Below, one piece after another: positions 58,111-64,000 of a stretch of 64,000 bases of DNA. How positions within the stretch are numbered: the stretch's first letter is position 1; each line of letters opens with the position of its first letter. Under the pieces are notes generated by a model. It made no database searches. It saw nothing but the letters and a program-made list of their open reading frames with translations, and was not told the origin of the DNA. The stretch is from Papio anubis. Lineage: Eukaryota > Chordata > Mammalia > Primates > Cercopithecidae. The translations under genes and the position numbers were made by a program. Location of the stretch: positions 39,946,968 to 40,010,967 of the forward strand of contig NC_044991.1 of assembly GCF_008728515.1 (NCBI RefSeq). The letters run 5' to 3'.

Positions 58111-59307
58111 AAACAGTGCACTAGGCTCAGTATGATCTCTAGTGTTGTCTCAGTTACTCATAGTGGACTCTCCAGATGCCCCAAGCCAGATAGCCTGCCT
58201 GTTCTCAGTGCAGCTGTGATGGATGGTTTCACCCATCGTTGCTAGCATGCCTCATCAGTTGTGCCCCATTCTCTCTCTTGCTGTTTTATTTAAATAGTTG
58301 TATGTCTCTTGACTTTGCTGCCTCCAGCTTCAGAACAGGAGAAGGCTGCCTATCCGCACACAGGTGCAACCCTGAGGCACTGGGGGTTAATATTACTTGG
58401 GCTGCCCTCACTCATGGGCAAAGGAACCAGGGAGCAGATCCCCTAGCTTCTCTGTCCTTCAGCGGACAACTGTGAGACATGTTCTCCATGGTCCCTCATA
58501 TCCCCAGCAAGATTGGGCCCCAGTTGCCCAAGGTATTAACCAGTTTTTAACACATTCGTTCTTCCTTCCCTTCCCTGTCTTGCTCTTTATACTCCATCAC
58601 TTGCATGTCCCATGGTCACCTTGCAAAGAAACCACCTGTCCTAAGTCTTTATCTCAGGTTCTGCTTTCAGGAGAACACAACTAAGAACACTTAGGTTCTC
58701 TTGTTTAATGTCACAATAACACATAAGGTAGGGGGTATTAGTTCCATTTTATTAGGTAAGAAAAGTTAAGGCTTAGGGAGATTTAAGTGTCTGGCTCAAC
58801 ATCACTAAGCTAATAAATGGTAGATTTAGGATTTAAACGCAGGCTTGTCTGAACTCCAAATTATGTGCTCTTTCCACTGAACCGTGCTGCATGACCTTGG
58901 AAAATCCCTCTGATTGCTTTCAGCTTAGTGTCTTTATTTGGTAGATGGGATCTGATGTGGGTTTGCAGAGTCGAGTGGCCACAGGGCACAGCAGGGGCTG
59001 TGGCCGGCTGGAGAGCCTGTGCCCTGTCCAAAGCAGCCAGCTGTTCCTTGGCCTCAGGTGGTCAGCCTGTGTGGGAAGGTGAGCCCAACACCCCTGCATC
59101 TTCCGCCTGCATATGAGAAACCAGGCATCATACTGACATGAAATCTGTCAAGTTTTAAATGGTGGCAACTAATTCAAATGTGTCTTAAACCCTATGCAAA
59201 CTGGAAAGGGGCCTAAGAGAACTTTTTAGAGTGATGGAAATGTTTTATATATTGATTGGGGTGTACACGTTTGGCAAGCACCAAATGGTACATTTAAAAT
59301 ATTGTGT
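58111..59307. other. Intron with a MIR at 58715-58890
   Basis: The MIR (reverse orientation) shows ATTTAAGTGTCTGGCTCAAC and GGATTTAAACGCAGGCTTGTC. The remaining sequence, including a GC-rich patch at 58940-59110, has no supported gene. Confidence 0.6.
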
Positions 59308-59612
59308 AAGGGCTTGGTGCTGTGGCTCACACCTATAATCCTAGCACTTTGGGAGGCTGAGGCAAGCAGATCACTTGAGCCTAGGAGTTTGTGACCAGCC
59401 TGGGCAATGTGGTGAAACTCCATCTCTATAAAAAATACAAATAGTAGCCAGGTGTTGTGGCGCATGCTTGAATTCCCAGCTACTTGGGCAGCTGAGGTGG
59501 GAGGATCATCTGAGCCCAGGGAGGTCAAAGCTGTGGTAAGCCATGATCACACCACCGTACTCTAGCCTGGGCAACAGAGTGAGATCTCATCTCAAAATAA
59601 ATAAAATAAAAT
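59308..59612 (+). repeat. Old Alu
   Basis: GGCTTGGTGCTGTGGCTCAC to an AATAAATAAAATAAAATA tail. Flanks AAATATTGTGTAAG and AAATATTAGGTAAG. Confidence 0.92.
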
Positions 59613-59702
59613 ATTAGGTAAGTTATTATAGGTGGAATAGAATCATAGAAAAAGAAAAGACCCCATGTGTGGCAATCAAAATATGTTCTTTTGAGATTTT
59701 TT

Positions 59703-60000
59703 TTTTTTTTTTTTTTTGAGATATAGTCTTGCTCTGTTGCCCAGGCTGGAGTACAGTGGTGCAATCTCACCTCATTGCAATGTCCGCCTCCCAGATTCAA
59801 GTGATTCTCCTGACTCAGCCTCCTGAGTAGCTGGGGCTACAGGTGCGCATGCCACCATGCTCAGCTAATTTTTGTATTATTAGTAGGGGCAGGGTTTCAC
59901 CATGTTGGCCAGGCTGGTCTCGAACTTTTGACCTCAAGTGATCCACCTGCCTCAGCCTCCCAAAGTGTTGGATTACAAGCGTGAGCCACCACGCCCGGCC
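59703..60000 (-). repeat. Alu with target-site duplication
   Basis: Poly(T) to CCACGCCCGGCC. TTCTTTTGAGATT is repeated on both sides. It ends 225 bp before a DZANK1 exon. Confidence 0.95.
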
Positions 60001-60224
60001 TCTTTTGAGATTCTATAATAGTCTGTGATTAATCACATGTAGCAAACAGTTATGGGGGAAAATGGAACTTGTTCCAGGACATAGTTGAGGTTTACTAAGG
60101 AGAGTCCATCACAAAGTTTGACAAAGGAAATCAACCTCTCTGAGACCATATGTTCCATGCTAATATTTTTCTTTCTTAGCCTCAGGAGAATCATCCAGAT
60201 GGCTGGGTTTCTCTTCTCTCTTAG

Positions 60225-60328
60225 GGTACTGGAGAAGACAGCTGGATCACATCTCTGCTCACCTCAGGTGTTACGCTCAGAACAACCCTGAATTCCGGGC
60301 CTTGATTGCAGAACCCAGGATGGGAAAG
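60225..60328 (+). CDS. DZANK1: DZANK1 exon: linker towards ankyrin repeats
   Basis: The acceptor follows a long pyrimidine run (TTTCTCTTCTCTCTTAG) and the donor is GTGGGT. Two bases complete the split Gly codon, then 34 codons from YWRRQLDH to EPRMGK follow. The segment has aromatic and basic residues (YWRRQ, HLRCY) and no recognised domain signature visible by eye. It is separated from the preceding exon by a 14.4-kb intron, the second longest in this window, made mostly of L1/HAL1 and Alu copies. Confidence 0.95.
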
Positions 60329-60789
60329 GTGGGTGAGATGAAATTTCTACTCCACAAGTGTCTATGGGATCAGGCTGAAGGAACCCTCCATGGACTTCTC
60401 CTAAAACTGCATCTTGCCTGGCTCCTTTCCCTTTCCTGTTCTGCTTTCTACACGTTCTTACTCTTCTGCCTTGTGAACTCTGCTCTAATAAATCATTTGC
60501 ACACGAAGATTGTCTCAGAGTCTGCTTCTGGGACGTCTGACCTAAGACCTAAGACAACAAGATTCTGAACATCTCGTGCTCAGACGCCACATTGGAAATT
60601 CTAAGAGTCAGAATGAAAGGTCCTAGAACAATTAAATCCAGCCAGATTGTGCACTTAAATCATGCACTGTTAATATATAGCCATAGTAACGTAACAGCTG
60701 CCATTTTACAGCACACCCAGCATCAGCATTGTATTCATCATTCTCATCTTCACAGCAAACCTGCAAGACAGGAGTATTACCTTTGTGAT

Positions 60790-61300
60790 CACTTTTTTAA
60801 AAAATAACCACAAATTTCTTGACTGTCTTCCCCTCAAATGGTAGAATCTGTGTCCCCTCACCTTGAATCTGGGCGGGTCTGTGACTGTTTAACTAACGGA
60901 CTATGGTGGAAGTGATGCCATGAGACTCACAGGGCTTGGCCACAGAAGGTCATGTGGCTTTCTCTTGCTTGGCACACTCACTTCCAACACTCCTTCTTGG
61001 AGCTCAGCCACCCTGCTCTGAGAAGCCCAAGCAACATGGAGTGGCCACATGTAGGTGCGCCAGCTGAACCCAGTCCTCGAGTCATCTCTGCTCGTGAGCC
61101 ACATGAGTGACCAGACTCTAGATGATTCCAACCCCCAAACAGCCAACCACCTCTAGCCATTTGACTCTTCTAGCTGAGGCCTCAGACATGTGGAGCAAAG
61201 ACAAGCTTGTCTGCTGTGCCCTCTCTGAATCCATAGCATAATAAAGTGGTGGTGGTTTAATGCCACTAAGTTTGGGGTGGTTTTTCACACCACAGTTGAT
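60790..61300 (+). mobile_element. MaLR-like old repeat, copy 2
   Basis: Starts with TCTGGGCGGGTCTGTGACTG-type sequence near 60868 and ends TGCCACTAAGTTTGGGGTGG, matching copy 1. Confidence 0.6.
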
Positions 61301-61310
61301 AATCAGAAGA

Positions 61311-61440
61311 AGCCTTATTTGACACCCAGGAATATCGAAGCTCAGAGAGGTTTGGTGACCTGCCCAGGACTACGCTGCTGGGTCTCATGGGGTTCAAGAT
61401 TTGAAGCAGATCTGTCAGACCCCTGCCAGAGTCCCATGTC
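61311..61440 (-). mobile_element. MIR fragment
   Basis: GAAGCTCAGAGAGGTTTGGTG and CAAGATTTGAAGCAGATCTG fit a reversed MIR. Confidence 0.65.
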
Positions 61441-61650
61441 CTTTCTTTGATATTACATTGCCATTAGAAAAAGACAGCTCTATGAGAAGACCTTTCCTCT
61501 GTTTGTCGCAAGACTAGAAGGAACTTTATGAAATAGACTGTGCACTCTTCTGCTGCCAAATAGGCCAATATCGAGATGATCTCATTTTCAAGTATTGCCC
61601 AATTTCCTTTGATAATCTATTTTGGTAGTTTATGAATTCTTCAGCCTAAT

Positions 61651-61862
61651 CCAGAAATCTGCAAACTATGGCGGTTGGGACAAATCTGGCACACTGCCCA
61701 GTTTTATAAATAAAATTTTATTGGATCACAGCTGCACCCATTCCTTTACTTATGTGGCTGCTTTGTGCTATGACAGTAAAGTATTCACGATACAGAACAT
61801 ATGGTCCACAAGACCTAAAATATTTACTATCTGACCCTTCATGAAAACATTTCTTGCCCCTT
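61651..61862. mobile_element. hAT-derived MITE
   Basis: Phrases AATCTGCAAACTATGGCGG, AATAAAATTTTATTGGATCA and CCTAAAATATTTACTATCTG identify a common nonautonomous hAT family. Flanking duplication not discernible. Confidence 0.75.
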
Positions 61863-62320
61863 GGCTGAATCTAAATTCCTATTGCTACTTACAGAGAAAG
61901 CTGCTCAACTGTGATACTTGTCCCTTAATTGCCAAGCCCTGTCCCCACCCCCTACCAGGATACATTTTCCAAGGTGATGACAACTAGTCATGTGGTTTGA
62001 TTCAAGTTCATCTCTTGAAGAGTGTATGTATAGATTTGGATCTTGGCTTTTTATTCAGTGTGGCAGTCTCTTCTCTTTAATTATTTAGCTTATTTATAAT
62101 TAGTAGAATTTAGATATGGTTGGATTTGGATCGCCATTTTCTTCTTTGTTTTCTACTTATCTCATCTAGTTTTTGTTGCTCTGTTTTTCTTTTTACTTTC
62201 TTCTGTGTTATTTAAATATTTGGTTACATTTAGAGTTTAACATCTCAGAATTTCTATGCTGTTACTTAAGGCAGTGAGTCCTACATTCACAGTTATGAAT
62301 TCTCTCTACAATTCTTTTAA

Positions 62321-63795
<1,475 letters not shown>

Positions 63796-63894
63796 TAGCA
63801 GGCTATTGCCTGGGACAAGAGCAGGCAGCCACATGAGGGTGCAGGGGGATTAGTCCGGGTGCACACAGACTTCTGTGTCTGGCCTCGTTATATA

Positions 63895-64000
63895 GATGCC
63901 CCTTTCACCGCATTTTGCTTTTACAACATGCCATTAAGGTAGCTCATAGTATTTCCACTTTCCAGGTGAGGAAACTGAGGCTCAGAGAAGTTAAGCAACC
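63895..64000 (-). mobile_element. MIR, cut by the window edge
   Basis: TTTCCAGGTGAGGAAACTGA then GGCTCAGAGAAGTTAAGCAA is the conserved MIR core in reverse. Confidence 0.85.

Noticed and set aside
58940..59116. GC-rich patch as an extra DZANK1 exon
   Set aside because: No AG/GT pair gives a frame that joins the flanking exons, and the direct join of 45819 to 60225 is already in frame.

Overview
The window is primate nuclear DNA, most likely from an Old World monkey (macaque or baboon type). It carries more than 35 Alu elements in both orientations. The youngest are AluY copies with features common in cercopithecoid subfamilies (an ACTAGCCGGGCGAGG box, GGCTTGAGCC near one end). L1/HAL1, MaLR (MLT1), MIR/L2 and hAT/Tigger DNA-transposon remnants fill most of the rest. 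There is no bacterial gene organisation, CRISPR array or operon.

The only intact gene is the central part of DZANK1 (double zinc ribbon and ankyrin repeat domains 1), read on the + strand. I find eight coding exons at 5859-5976, 15775-15888, 22090-22182, 42982-43104, 43909-44073, 45630-45819 (or 45612-45819), 60225-60328 and 62324-62398. All have AG/GT splice borders and join in one open frame. The first five encode a string of CxxC zinc-ribbon modules, nearly one module per exon. The next three encode the linker towards the ankyrin repeats. Upstream exons (N-terminal domain) and downstream exons (ankyrin repeats) lie outside the window, so all remaining sequence here is intronic.

Layout: 1-5.8 kb is antisense L1 riddled with Alus. 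5.9-15.8 kb holds MaLR-like debris, two MLT1 LTRs in opposite orientation and a second antisense L1. A truncated 5S rRNA pseudogene lies 75 bp before exon 2. 16-22 kb is relatively repeat-poor intron. 22-34 kb contains hAT and Tigger MITEs, L1 copies, a striking 41-bp inverted repeat and a GCNT1-like pseudogene. 34.35-42.71 kb is a two-LTR class II (betaretrovirus-like) endogenous provirus in the same orientation as DZANK1, ending 273 bp before the fourth exon. 43-46 kb is an exon cluster. 46-60 kb is mainly antisense L1/HAL1, including a nested element with a degenerate tandem-repeat 5' region, a hAT MITE split by an Alu, a solo LTR and MaLR-like repeats. 60-64 kb carries the last two exons plus MIR/hAT fragments.

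I found no undescribed multi-gene system. The items most worth checking are the provirus (near-identical LTRs around a badly broken interior, sense orientation, close to an exon), a possible base-quality problem in three Alu-containing patches, an in-frame alternative splice acceptor in DZANK1, and the inverted repeat at 25.5 kb.
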